Assembly (NCBI GenBank): GCA_039939375.1
Contig: JBDVJO010000002.1
Coordinates: 434,001-498,000, forward strand
Direction of reading: 5' to 3'
Length of the DNA: 64,000 nucleotides
Origin: Paracrocinitomix sp039939375
Lineage (GTDB): Bacteria; Bacteroidota; Bacteroidia; Flavobacteriales_D; Crocinitomicaceae
Numbering within the stretch: the stretch's first letter is position 1; each line of letters starts with the position of its first letter. Below the pieces are notes generated by a model. The model ran no database searches, was not told where the DNA came from, and saw nothing but the letters and a program-made list of their open reading frames with translations. Below, one piece after another: positions 26,576 through 35,553 of this stretch. The position numbers and the translations under genes were made by a program.

Positions 26576-29134
26576 TTATTCTTTTATCAATTTAAAAGAA
26601 TTGAAATTGTCAGCGTAATAAATAGTAATGAAATAAACACCTGCTCTAGCATCCTGTAAATCAACCTTTACAAAAAGATCAGACGAGTTTACTTCGGTGT
26701 AGTTGTAGACAACTTTTCCAGAAATATCAGTAACAATGAAGCTGATATCGTAAAAATCACTCTTAATTATGTTGAAATAATCCTTAAACGGATTCGGGAA
26801 AATAACGAATTCATTTTGGTTCAATTCATGAATTTGTGACAGCTCAACAAAGTAAGGGTCTGAAAGAAAAGAACATCCTTCTGGACCGAATACTTCAACG
26901 GTATAAGATCCGGTAGTATCCGGATTACAGTATTGGGCATTTGAACTATCTATTGCAACACCATCTAAGTACCATTGCACTGAATCAGCTGGAGAGGTAA
27001 TTAATCCGCCACCTATTTCATTGATTATTGGAAAAGTAGGGGGTGTACCTTTAATTACAACTATCGTGTCTGATTCAGATTCACATCCTTCGTCATTAGT
27101 CACTAAAACCGAAATGGTATCGGTATTATTAATTGAAATTGTAGAGGTAGTTTCTCCCGTATTCCAGTCATAAGTTTGGTATACATCCGTGGTAGAGAAT
27201 ATTACCGGATCTTCACAGATCAAGGTATCCCCTAAAATGAATGTGTCAAAATTCGTTGTATTCAAAAGTCCAAAAGCATCAACTCTTCCGTAACCGTAAC
27301 CCATATTTGGTACTGCTCCTGTTTGGCTGTCTCCGCTTGCATTGTTCAGTAGGTCATCAATAAAATCTTGGTAGCTTGAATTTGGACATTTCTCTAAGTA
27401 TAATGCAGCTATTCCTGCAATTACCGGAGAAGCCATTGAAGTTCCTCCATTTCGGACATGTTGTCCACCTTCTGCTAACATTGCCGGATTAGAGCCTTGC
27501 AGTGATGCCGATAACCACAACGGACAGGCAGCTAAAATCAAATCACCCGGAGCGGAAACATCTGGTTTAACGATCCCTTTTCTGTTCGGTCCTTTAGATG
27601 AATTAATGCTTAATTCGCCAGGCGGGTATGCGCCAACATAGGGGTTAGAATTATAGTCTAAATACGTTTTTTGATTGGTGAAGTTTCCAACGGCAACAAC
27701 TTTTGGCGAACAAATCCATGAACTTACAATGGTAGTTAGCGAATCAGGCATATGATAGTGTGCAATTGCAGGGAAATCAACCGTTGTGGGCAGCCCAGTA
27801 GTTTTTAAATCAGAAGCCCCTAACCAGGCACCTGACCATAAATCATAATTCCCTGAGCCTGTTGTTTCAAATCCGTACAAGTAAGTTGTTGAATCTATAT
27901 TTTGTAAAACTGCTTCTATGTGATAAACTCCGTTCACTTCTTCACAATAAAATTCAACCGGAGCTAAGACATCAGGTCCTACCTTAATCGTATCAAAAGT
28001 AGTAGTATTTAAAAGGGATTGTATAGAATAAAAAGCTGTTCTGTTTCTGAAATTATAGTTGGGTATTGGATTGTCTGCTCTAAATGCAAATTCAACATTT
28101 TGAAAATCTAAGGTGTCTGACCAAATATCAAAGTAAACCGCTGGACTTCCAAAAGCAGAAGACGGATTGACGATTCCCCATGTAAAAGATGTATCTGCAT
28201 CCACTATACCTGAAGCGTGATATTTACCTTTATTTCCAGAGTTACCTGCCGCAGATACCACAATTCTTCCAGTTTTATCATCAAGAAGTGAGTCTATAAC
28301 ATGGCTCGCAGGGTCAGTTCCATCATGTGATCCTAAATAGCCACCTACGCTCGTATTGACTACTGCAGGTTTACCTAAAGTATCTGCCATTGCGAAAATA
28401 AAATCAACTCCATCTGCAACAGTCAATGTCCAATTCGGTAAATTAAAATTAGTTTCAACAATGATGATATCACTTTCAGGAGCTGCTCCTTTATTTGTTC
28501 CAGTTGCCAATCCATTTCCTGATCCAGCCCCAGAAACCGTGGTTCCGTGAGCATTATTATCTAAAGAAGTGCAGGTGCCTGCGTTAATATGAGTACTGTC
28601 CCACTGAACTCCGTATCCATATTTACCTGGCGTCAATTGTGGGTCGTTAGGTAACGAGTGATCCCAATAATAAAGGACTCTGGTTGAGCCATCCGCATTT
28701 TTAAAATCTAAATGATTATAATCTATACCAGTATCTATGTATCCAATAATTACATCTTTACCAGTGAATCCTGAAATTAAAGGAGAATTGCCATCATGTA
28801 CTGAATCAATGTTGGTCCAAACACGCATGGTATCGTTCAACACCTTTCCTTGTGCAGGCTCAAAATATATCTGTTCAATAACACCTTCAGAAAGTAATTG
28901 AGAAACTGAGCTGGCATTCGCTCTTATAAAGTGCCAACCGTGATTACTATATTTGTAATGAAGATTTGATGTAGTCTTAATTTGATCTAAATCGCCTTTT
29001 ACCGCGAAATCAATTGTTTGATCTGGATGTTCAGATTTAAACTTTCTAAACGAAATTCCTTCACCAACTGGCGCCTTCTGACAAAAAGCTGTAATGCTCA
29101 GCATCAAAAAAAGGGTAGAAAGGATGTTTTTCAT
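26576..29134 (-). CDS. Secreted subtilisin-like serine protease (S8) with type IX sorting domain
   Basis: A signal peptide (MKNILSTLFLMLSITAFCQ) and a prodomain-like region precede an S8 peptidase domain. Its catalytic residues are Asp134 (GYIDTGIDYNHLDF), His196 (NNAHGTTVSGAGSG), Ser566 (GGTSMASPVIAG) and the oxyanion Asn298 (SAAGNSG). About 190 residues inserted between Asn and Ser are probably a beta domain. After the peptidase comes an Ig/PKD-like stretch, then a C-terminal type IX sorting domain (FVIFPNPFKDYFNI, ARAGVYFITIYY, ending KLIKE). The enzyme is expected at the cell surface, degrading proteins. Confidence 0.9.
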   Translation of the reverse strand: MKNILSTLFLMLSITAFCQKAPVGEGISFRKFKSEHPDQTIDFAVKGDLDQIKTTSNLHYKYSNHGWHFIRANASSVSQLLSEGVIEQIYFEPAQGKVLNDTMRVWTNIDSVHDGNSPLISGFTGKDVIIGYIDTGIDYNHLDFKNADGSTRVLYYWDHSLPNDPQLTPGKYGYGVQWDSTHINAGTCTSLDNNAHGTTVSGAGSGNGLATGTNKGAAPESDIIIVETNFNLPNWTLTVADGVDFIFAMADTLGKPAVVNTSVGGYLGSHDGTDPASHVIDSLLDDKTGRIVVSAAGNSGNKGKYHASGIVDADTSFTWGIVNPSSAFGSPAVYFDIWSDTLDFQNVEFAFRADNPIPNYNFRNRTAFYSIQSLLNTTTFDTIKVGPDVLAPVEFYCEEVNGVYHIEAVLQNIDSTTYLYGFETTGSGNYDLWSGAWLGASDLKTTGLPTTVDFPAIAHYHMPDSLTTIVSSWICSPKVVAVGNFTNQKTYLDYNSNPYVGAYPPGELSINSSKGPNRKGIVKPDVSAPGDLILAACPLWLSASLQGSNPAMLAEGGQHVRNGGTSMASPVIAGIAALYLEKCPNSSYQDFIDDLLNNASGDSQTGAVPNMGYGYGRVDAFGLLNTTNFDTFILGDTLICEDPVIFSTTDVYQTYDWNTGETTSTISINNTDTISVLVTNDEGCESESDTIVVIKGTPPTFPIINEIGGGLITSPADSVQWYLDGVAIDSSNAQYCNPDTTGSYTVEVFGPEGCSFLSDPYFVELSQIHELNQNEFVIFPNPFKDYFNIIKSDFYDISFIVTDISGKVVYNYTEVNSSDLFVKVDLQDARAGVYFITIYYADNFNSFKLIKE

Positions 29135-29281
29135 TCAGTGGATTTTTCATAATGACGTATTCACATCATTAATGGTTTGTAAAACTAAGAATTATAAGGT
29201 GCTTTGCAAAATATGTATCTCATAATTAGATGTTTAAACATTTATTCATTATATTAGGTCAAACTAAAAAAGAAAAACTAT

Positions 29282-29518
29282 ATGTCTAAACCAAAAATTG
29301 CACAAAAATCACCATTCGTAGTAGAAGTAGAACCTGGAGTACATGCTTGGTGTTCTTGTGGAGAAAGTACAAACCAGCCTTATTGTGATGGTTCGCATAA
29401 AGGATCAGAGTTTGCACCAATCATTGAAAAAGTTGAAGAAAAGAAAACAGTTGCTTGGTGCGGATGCAAGAATTCTAGCACCGGAGCCTTTTGTGACGGC
29501 AGCCATACTAAATTGTAA
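29282..29518 (+). CDS. CDGSH iron-sulfur domain protein with two motifs
   Basis: This 78-residue protein carries two CDGSH-type 2Fe-2S sites: CSCGESTNQPYCDGSH and CGCKNSSTGAFCDGSH, each with three Cys and one His ligand. Bacterial two-motif members are small cytoplasmic redox proteins. It is monocistronic, with its own terminator 20 bases after the stop. An overlapping longer frame (29343-29687) is a shadow. Confidence 0.92.
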   Translation: MSKPKIAQKSPFVVEVEPGVHAWCSCGESTNQPYCDGSHKGSEFAPIIEKVEEKKTVAWCGCKNSSTGAFCDGSHTKL

Positions 29519-29538
29519 ATTTAATATTTTAAATATGA

Positions 29539-29572
29539 AAGTCCTGAAATCTACTGTTTTCAGGACTTTTTC
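29539..29572 (+). terminator. Terminator of the CDGSH gene
   Basis: AGTCCTGAAA and TTTCAGGACT form a perfect 10-bp stem with an 8-base loop, followed by TTTTTCTGTTTT. Confidence 0.88.
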
Positions 29573-29697
29573 TGTTTTAAAGCATTACTTTATCATCAAA
29601 TTCAATACGATTATCCATTTAATATTACCATTTATGAAGAACATGATGGGTGAATTGAAAAGTTTAAATACTTTTATAAAAAACTAAATTTTAACAA

Positions 29698-31335
29698 ATG
29701 GGAAGAATGAACAAATTAGTTCTTTTAGGTCTTGGTTTAGTTGCTATAAATGCAAACGCACAAGAATTAGACAAAGAAACTAAAGAAATTATCAACTGGT
29801 ACAATACAGATAAGTATGGTATGCAGACAGATAAAGCTTACGCTAAATTATTAAAAGATAGAAAATCACAAGCCGTTGTTGTAGCTGTAATTGATTCAGG
29901 TGTTGACATTGAGCACGAAGATTTACAAGGATCAATTTGGGTAAATGAGGATGAAATTCCTGGTAACGGAATTGATGACGATAACAATGGATACATTGAT
30001 GATGTAAACGGATGGAGCTTTTTAGGAAACCCGGACGGTGAAAATATTGAGCATGAGCAGTTAGAAATGACGCGTTTATATGTGAGGTATAAAAAACAAT
30101 TTGAAGGTAAAACTGAGTCTGACATTGCGGATGCTGATAAAGCGGCATGGGCTGAGTACATGGATGTTAAAAAGCAGGTAGAGTCAGCAAGAGAGCAAGC
30201 TGAAAAAACCATTCCAATGGTTTCAATGATGCTTGAAAAAGCAAAAGCTGCTGATGCTAACTTGAAAAAGAAAATTGGTGAAGATTATACCAAAAAAGAC
30301 TTACAAAAATATCTAAAGAAAAATCCTGAAGACGAAGATGCAACAGCAATGATCGGAATCATGGCACAAGGATTAAGTGTTGCAACCCTAGAGAGATATG
30401 CACCTTATTTCCAAGGTCAGTTAGATTATCATTACAACCTTGAAATGAATGCAAGAACAATTACTGGTGATAACCCGGCTGATTTTTCTGATACATCTTA
30501 TGGATCATCTGACGTAGAAGGACCTGATGCTTTACACGGAACGCACTGTGCAGGAATTATTTGCGCTACAAGAGGAAACGGACTTGGTGGAGATGGTGTT
30601 GCTGATAATGTTAAAATCATGTCTTTAAGAGCTGTTCCGGATGGTGACGAAAGAGATAAGGATATTGCGTTAGCAATAAGATATGCTGTCGATAATGGAG
30701 CACAAATTTGCTCTATGAGTTACGGTAAAGGTTATTCTCCTTACAAAGAAGAAGTAATTGCCGCCATTAAATATGCTGAAGAGAATGGTGTATTATTAGT
30801 ACATGCTGCTGGTAACTCAGGAATGGATATTGGTGAGAATGCTAATTTCCCTTCTCCTAAGTATCCTTCAATGAGTTCAGAATTTACAAACTGGATTGAA
30901 GTTGGTGCTTCAACTAGATATGGTAAATACGTTCCTGCTAAAAAGAATAAAGATGGATCTATTAAAAAACCAGGAACTGCTGGTTTAGCTGCATCTTTCT
31001 CTAATTACTCTAAAGAGCATGTAGATATTTATGCACCAGGATTAGAAATTTATTCAACTGTTCCTCAGTCTGAATATTATGTAACTCAAGGAACTTCTAT
31101 GGCTTGTCCAATGGTTTCAGGGTTAGCTGCATTGTTAAAATCATACTTCCCAGATTTAACAATGTTTGAAATCAGAGATATCATATTGAAATCAGTTACA
31201 GATGTTTCTGAAATTGAGACTAGAATTCCAGGTGGAAAAGAAGTTGTGAAATTTGGTAACCTTTGCGAAACCGGAGGTATTGCAAATGTTTATGCGGCGG
31301 TTGAAATGGCCATTGCATTGGAAGCAAGCAAATAA
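29698..31335 (+). CDS. Exported subtilisin-like serine protease (S8) with large insertion
   Basis: A signal peptide (MNKLVLLGLGLVAINANAQ, after MGR) leads into an S8 domain. Asp66 lies in VAVIDSGVDIEH, His280 in ALHGTHCAGI, Asn372 in HAAGNSG and Ser467 in QGTSMACPMVSG. About 210 residues separate the Asp and His motifs, against roughly 30-60 in simple subtilisins. They include acidic DDDNNGYIDD and a long helical segment that may cap the active site. There is no type IX sorting domain, so it probably stays in the periplasm. A terminator follows the gene. Confidence 0.9.
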   Translation: MGRMNKLVLLGLGLVAINANAQELDKETKEIINWYNTDKYGMQTDKAYAKLLKDRKSQAVVVAVIDSGVDIEHEDLQGSIWVNEDEIPGNGIDDDNNGYIDDVNGWSFLGNPDGENIEHEQLEMTRLYVRYKKQFEGKTESDIADADKAAWAEYMDVKKQVESAREQAEKTIPMVSMMLEKAKAADANLKKKIGEDYTKKDLQKYLKKNPEDEDATAMIGIMAQGLSVATLERYAPYFQGQLDYHYNLEMNARTITGDNPADFSDTSYGSSDVEGPDALHGTHCAGIICATRGNGLGGDGVADNVKIMSLRAVPDGDERDKDIALAIRYAVDNGAQICSMSYGKGYSPYKEEVIAAIKYAEENGVLLVHAAGNSGMDIGENANFPSPKYPSMSSEFTNWIEVGASTRYGKYVPAKKNKDGSIKKPGTAGLAASFSNYSKEHVDIYAPGLEIYSTVPQSEYYVTQGTSMACPMVSGLAALLKSYFPDLTMFEIRDIILKSVTDVSEIETRIPGGKEVVKFGNLCETGGIANVYAAVEMAIALEASK

Positions 31336-31355
31336 AATTAAACTATTAACGTTTA

Positions 31356-31391
31356 AATGCCATCCCGAAACTTCGGGGTGGCATTTTTTTT
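31356..31391 (+). terminator. Terminator of the second S8 protease gene
   Basis: AATGCCATCCCGAA and TTCGGGGTGGCATT form a stem with one G-T pair, closed by a tiny loop and followed by eight T residues. It precedes the next gene's start by about 20 bases. Confidence 0.88.
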
Positions 31392-31408
31392 GTAGTAGAT
31401 TTACACCT

Positions 31409-32506
31409 ATGATTAAGTTATTTAAATTCACCGTTTTCGCAATTCTGGTCTTGCTAGGATTCAATAATTCAGCTTCAGCTCAAAACTTGGCTGCATTTAC
31501 TGATCAAAACAATCGCTTGTACAAGTTTGATGCTGGAAAAGTGACGCAGATTTACTATCAAATTACCCGAGAACTTCATATTGAAAATCAATACGTTTGC
31601 TTTGTAGACTCAAAAGGTGATATCTATGTCGATTTTTACGGAGAACAGACACTTGTTGCGCAGACATACAATAAAATTTACGATACCGATAACTTACTGG
31701 TAGTTCAAACAGCATCTGTGATTAGAGCGTTTGATCAAGGAGTGAAACATGTGCTAACCTCAAACGCAATGCAAATGGCAGTTGGAGATAGTATTGTAGT
31801 GTGGCAAGACGCTATTGGTGGTTACTTAAAGTACTACTATAAAGATCAAGTACATGATATTGCAATGGTGGTAGGAAACTATCCGTTAAGACCATCAGAA
31901 GTAGGTCAAAACGTATTTGTTTATAAAGATAACGCAGGGAATAATTCGGCAATTTGGCATGGGAAAATTTATGATTTAGTAAGCACAAACCGACCAGTAA
32001 ATTTTGTGGCTGGACAAGATGTAGTGGCCTTTAATGATCCGCAAAGTGGAACTTTTGCCGCCTTTGATAATGGTTATGTAGTGGATGTTGATGCGCAACA
32101 CGCTCTTCAATACAAGTGCGGAGATAATTTCATTTACTACCAAGATGCAGCTCAAACACACAAAATTTTTAGAGAAGAAGAAACCATGGAGTTAGGTTTT
32201 GATTTGCAAAATATAAACGTAACAGATTCTATGGTGATTTTTGAAGATGTCGGCATAACCAAAATTTGGTATCAAATGGAGATTTATCAAATCTATAACA
32301 ACAAGGTGAAAGAATATCAGGCTGATAACGGAATTGTTGCCTACTATAACCAGTGGGGTGGTGTAAGTGCATTTGTGAGAGGAAAAGAAATTGAAATTAC
32401 TAGAACTAAAGTTCAGACGTTCGAATTACACGGAAATACCATTACAATGAGAATGGGACCTTCTTCATATTGGGTGTGGTGGAATGGTAAAATTTACGAA
32501 TTTTAG
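31409..32506 (+). CDS. Exported repeat protein, possibly beta-propeller
   Basis: I start at the ATG at 31409, which gives a signal peptide (MIKLFKFTVFAILVLLGF, cleaved near SASAQ). Longer in-frame versions run through the terminator of the preceding gene and are not credible. The 365-residue product is a chain of similar strand pairs in which aromatic residues recur (RLYKFDAGKVTQIYY, AIWHGKIYDL, WVWWNGKIYEF), about one unit every 40-45 residues. The pattern suggests a propeller or beta-solenoid. No catalytic motif or sorting domain is seen. Confidence 0.68.
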   Translation: MIKLFKFTVFAILVLLGFNNSASAQNLAAFTDQNNRLYKFDAGKVTQIYYQITRELHIENQYVCFVDSKGDIYVDFYGEQTLVAQTYNKIYDTDNLLVVQTASVIRAFDQGVKHVLTSNAMQMAVGDSIVVWQDAIGGYLKYYYKDQVHDIAMVVGNYPLRPSEVGQNVFVYKDNAGNNSAIWHGKIYDLVSTNRPVNFVAGQDVVAFNDPQSGTFAAFDNGYVVDVDAQHALQYKCGDNFIYYQDAAQTHKIFREEETMELGFDLQNINVTDSMVIFEDVGITKIWYQMEIYQIYNNKVKEYQADNGIVAYYNQWGGVSAFVRGKEIEITRTKVQTFELHGNTITMRMGPSSYWVWWNGKIYEF

Positions 32507-32508
32507 GG

Positions 32509-32516
32509 TATATTTG
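32509..32516 (+). promoter_or_regulatory. Candidate -7 promoter element for the DUF4494-pdxH unit
   Basis: TATATTTG matches the Bacteroidota TAnnTTTG element and lies 40 bases before the DUF4494 start. No TTG is found 19-20 bases upstream, so the assignment is tentative. Confidence 0.4.
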
Positions 32517-32555
32517 TCTCCGCCTAATTTGGGCGATATTATTAAAATTTGACAA

Positions 32556-33080
32556 ATGAATAGTTGGTACACAGTTAAAGTAAAATTCACAAAAGAATAT
32601 ACAGACGGAACATTGAAAAGAGTTACTGAACCTTATTTGGTTAGCTCATTATCGTTCACAGAAGCAGAGGCAAGAATTTATAAAGAAGTAGGAGAGTATG
32701 TAAGAGGTGAGTTTTTAGTGACCTCTATTGCAAAAACAGATTTCGCAGACATCTTTCAATATGATGATGCAGACAAATACTTCAAAGCAAAAGTTTCTTA
32801 TGTTTCTGAAGATGCTGATTCAGGAAAAGAAAAGAAGGTCAATAATAATTATTTGATTTCAGCTAAAGACCTGAAAGAAGCTTACGAAAGAATTGAAGAA
32901 AGCTTAAAAGGATTGATGGTGACTTACGAGATTCCTGCAATTTCTCTGACTCAAATCGTAGATATTTTCCCTTATGATCCAGACGCATTGGCTGATTATG
33001 AGCCGACAACAGGCGAAGAAGAAGGTGAAATTGACTCTCCAAACATTAACGTTGCCTTTTCTGGTGGCGAAGAAGAGTAA
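32556..33080 (+). CDS. DUF4494 family protein
   Basis: The 174-residue cytoplasmic protein consists of two related halves. The first has WYTVKVKFTKEYTDGTLKRV, EPYLVSSLSFTEAEARIY and EFLVTSIAKTDFADIF; the second has FKAKVSYVSEDADSGKEKKV and a DIFPYD ending. This matches the Bacteroidota family DUF4494, with no known function. It lies six bases before pdxH and is probably co-transcribed with it. Confidence 0.82.
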   Translation: MNSWYTVKVKFTKEYTDGTLKRVTEPYLVSSLSFTEAEARIYKEVGEYVRGEFLVTSIAKTDFADIFQYDDADKYFKAKVSYVSEDADSGKEKKVNNNYLISAKDLKEAYERIEESLKGLMVTYEIPAISLTQIVDIFPYDPDALADYEPTTGEEEGEIDSPNINVAFSGGEEE

Positions 33081-33086
33081 AAATTT

Positions 33087-33731
33087 ATGTCAGACCATAT
33101 TGATAAAACAAGAAATGATCGGCACGACTTTGAGAAAGGCAGTTTGCAAGACTTTAAGTATGAAAATCCTTTGTTGTTCTTCAATGAATGGTATCAAGAT
33201 GCCCATGAAAAAAATGCTGCTGACCCACATGCAGTGGTGTTGAGTACAGTGGACAAAACTGGTCAACCTTCTTCTAGAATCGTGTATATGCGAGAATTGA
33301 TTGAAGAAGGATTCATCATTTATACCAACTATTTAAGCAGAAAAGGAGCTGAAATTGGTGTCAATCAAAAAGTGGCTGGGTTATTTTATTGGGATGTTTT
33401 AGAGCGCCAGGTCAGAGTAGAAGGTGAAGCAGTAATGGTAGATGCTGAAATTTCTGACGCCTATTTTGCTAGTCGACCGAGATTAAGCCAGATAGGTGCT
33501 TGGGCCTCAGAGCAAAGTTCTGAAATAGAAGCACGTGCAAGCCTTGAAGAACGGGTCGCATTTTTTGAAAAGAAATTTCCGAATGAAGTTCCAAGGCCTC
33601 CGCATTGGGGAGGATATCTTATAGTTCCAACTTATTTTGAATTTTGGCAGGGTAGATTGGGTAGATTGCATGACAGATTATGCTATCAACTAGTTGAAGA
33701 TAAGTGGAGAAAATTCAGAATTGCACCTTAA
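33087..33731 (+). CDS. pdxH: Pyridoxamine 5'-phosphate oxidase
   Basis: PdxH uses FMN to oxidise pyridoxamine or pyridoxine 5'-phosphate to pyridoxal 5'-phosphate. The N-terminal FMN-binding barrel (AVVLSTVDKTGQPSSRIVYM, then FIIYTNYLSRKGAEI), the middle RQVRVEGEA segment and the C-terminal signature (FWQGRLGRLHDRLCY, WRKFRIAP) are all present at the normal length of 214. It sits between DUF4494 and a glycosyltransferase on one strand. Confidence 0.95.
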   Translation: MSDHIDKTRNDRHDFEKGSLQDFKYENPLLFFNEWYQDAHEKNAADPHAVVLSTVDKTGQPSSRIVYMRELIEEGFIIYTNYLSRKGAEIGVNQKVAGLFYWDVLERQVRVEGEAVMVDAEISDAYFASRPRLSQIGAWASEQSSEIEARASLEERVAFFEKKFPNEVPRPPHWGGYLIVPTYFEFWQGRLGRLHDRLCYQLVEDKWRKFRIAP

Positions 33732-33732
33732 G

Positions 33733-34965
33733 GTGAATTTTTACCTGAACAAATACAGTTTTCAACCTCCAAAATTAACTGATAATCCATCAGAAAATTT
33801 AGGATTGATAGTGGTCATTCCTTGTTTTAATGAACCAGATCTCATTCGGACACTTAAATCTTTAGATAGCTGTATTGAACCAAAATGTGATGTAGAAATC
33901 ATTGTTGTCCTAAATGCAGGAACGCATCATCCTGATCAAATCCATCTTCAGAATAATAAAACAAAAGAAGAGTTCAATAGCTTTGTACGAGAAAAAAAAT
34001 CAAAATATAAATTTCATTTAATTGAAAATTCAGCTTTACCCAAAAAACACGCTGGAGTAGGTTTGGCTAGAAAAATTGGAATGGATGAAGCAGTAGCCAG
34101 ATTTGATGCTATTAACACGGATGGCCTTATCGTTTGCTTTGATGCAGATGCTGAAGTAGCAGAAAACTATCTTTCTGAGATTGAACAGCATTTTGAAAAA
34201 AATCCAAAAACTCCAGGATGCTCAATACATTATGAGCACCCAATTCAAGGAAATGAATTTTCTGAAGAAATTTATAAGGGAATCATCAATTATGAGTTGC
34301 ATTTAAGGTATTATAATCAATGTCTATTATTTGCAGGATTGCCTTATGCATATCACACGGTAGGGTCGAGTATGGCTGTACGATCATCTGCTTATCAGAA
34401 GCAGGGTGGTATGAACAAACGAAAAGCCGGTGAAGACTTTTATTTTATTCACAAAATCATTGCTTTAGGAAATTTTACCGAATTAAAATCAACTCAGGTA
34501 ATTCCTTCTCCCAGAATCTCTGATAGGGTTCCTTTTGGAACGGGTAAAGCAATTGGCGACTGGATAAAAGAGGGGAATGAAGATTATGAAACCTATGCTT
34601 TTGCAATTTTTAAAGAAATCAAAAAGTTCGTAGAAGAAATTCCTAATCTATATAGACAAGACCTTGAAATAAACACATTGGATATTTCAAATGAATTTAA
34701 GGAGTACTTAATCCTGAATCTTTTTACTGAGCGACTTGCCGAAATAAAATCCAACACCAAAGATTTTAAATCTTTTGAAAAGAGATTCTTTGTATGGTTT
34801 GATGCTTTTCAAATTTTAAAGTTGGTTCATTACATGAGAGATCACAAATTTCCGAATCAAGAATTGGTTTCTCAAGTACAAGAATTACAAAAAACAAAAG
34901 GCTGGTCTGTTCAAAAAAAATCATTAGAAAGCCTTTTGTTCCTTAGAGAAGTAGAAAAATCTTAA
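33733..34965 (+). CDS. Family 2-like glycosyltransferase
   Basis: A GT-A fold is indicated by LGLIVVIPCFNEPDLIRTLK near the N-terminus. DGLIVCFDADAEVAENYL follows as the metal-binding DxD region, and GEDFYFIHKIIALG as the acceptor region. There is no membrane helix. I chose the GTG one base after the pdxH stop; a TTG start inside pdxH at 33694 is possible, and the true start is uncertain. At about 411 residues it is longer than the GT2 at 11084 and is a separate type. Sugar and acceptor are unknown. Confidence 0.75.
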   Translation: MNFYLNKYSFQPPKLTDNPSENLGLIVVIPCFNEPDLIRTLKSLDSCIEPKCDVEIIVVLNAGTHHPDQIHLQNNKTKEEFNSFVREKKSKYKFHLIENSALPKKHAGVGLARKIGMDEAVARFDAINTDGLIVCFDADAEVAENYLSEIEQHFEKNPKTPGCSIHYEHPIQGNEFSEEIYKGIINYELHLRYYNQCLLFAGLPYAYHTVGSSMAVRSSAYQKQGGMNKRKAGEDFYFIHKIIALGNFTELKSTQVIPSPRISDRVPFGTGKAIGDWIKEGNEDYETYAFAIFKEIKKFVEEIPNLYRQDLEINTLDISNEFKEYLILNLFTERLAEIKSNTKDFKSFEKRFFVWFDAFQILKLVHYMRDHKFPNQELVSQVQELQKTKGWSVQKKSLESLLFLREVEKS

Positions 34966-35020
34966 ATCTTTTTGTTACCTTTTCGTAACTCATGTTTCTT
35001 ATTTATAGATTCTAGCTGCA

Positions 35021-35551
35021 GTGAGAAGAAAAGACAAACGTAAACAAACTGAATTTTTACAAGTGTATGAACCCATACATGAAAATTTTGTACGCTTTTG
35101 TCAGGCTAGAGCACGTGGAGTAATGAATTATGAGGATTTAGTGAGTGAATCTACGTTAAAAGCATATCAGAATTGGGAGAAAATAAATAAGAAAGATTCA
35201 TTGAAATATTTCTTATTTACCACGGCCAGAAATCTTGTTTTAAATACCATTAGAAAGAAGCAAGAACTGAGTTTGGAAGATGTCAATGAAGATTATGTTA
35301 GCTCAAATAATGATGGTGAAAAAGACATGGAAATAGAATTTCTCTACTTGCAGTTAGAAAAACTAAGTGATGTCAAAAAAGAAGCCCTTATTTTATTTGA
35401 GATAAACGGATTTGCAATAAAGGAAATCGCACAAATTCAAGGAATTTCTGAAGGAGCTGTTAAAGTGAACCTAAGTAGGGGACGAAAAGAGTTACAGCAG
35501 CTCATGATAGATACACCAAAAATCCACCAAGAAACAGAAGTATTAACCTAA
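35021..35551 (+). CDS. ECF-type RNA polymerase sigma factor
   Basis: Region 2 is seen in HENFVRFCQARARGVMNYED, LVSESTLKAYQNWEKI and LKYFLFTTARNLVLNTIRK. Region 4 follows in LSDVKKEALILFEINGFAIK and IAQIQGISEGAVKVNLSRGR. The start is GTG; the first ATG in frame lies 34 codons later, inside region 2. The gene for a transmembrane GIN-domain protein starts two bases after its stop and is likely its regulator. The pair forms a self-contained signalling unit. Confidence 0.9.
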   Translation: MRRKDKRKQTEFLQVYEPIHENFVRFCQARARGVMNYEDLVSESTLKAYQNWEKINKKDSLKYFLFTTARNLVLNTIRKKQELSLEDVNEDYVSSNNDGEKDMEIEFLYLQLEKLSDVKKEALILFEINGFAIKEIAQIQGISEGAVKVNLSRGRKELQQLMIDTPKIHQETEVLT

Positions 35552-35553
35552 GT

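Noticed and set aside
29838..30212. Serine/cysteine-rich minus-strand ORFs inside the S8 protease gene
   Set aside because: They are reading-frame shadows of the peptidase, whose catalytic motifs are intact on the other strand.
31253..31408. N-terminal extension of the repeat-protein gene
   Set aside because: It crosses the preceding gene's 3' end and its terminator, and would bury the signal peptide.
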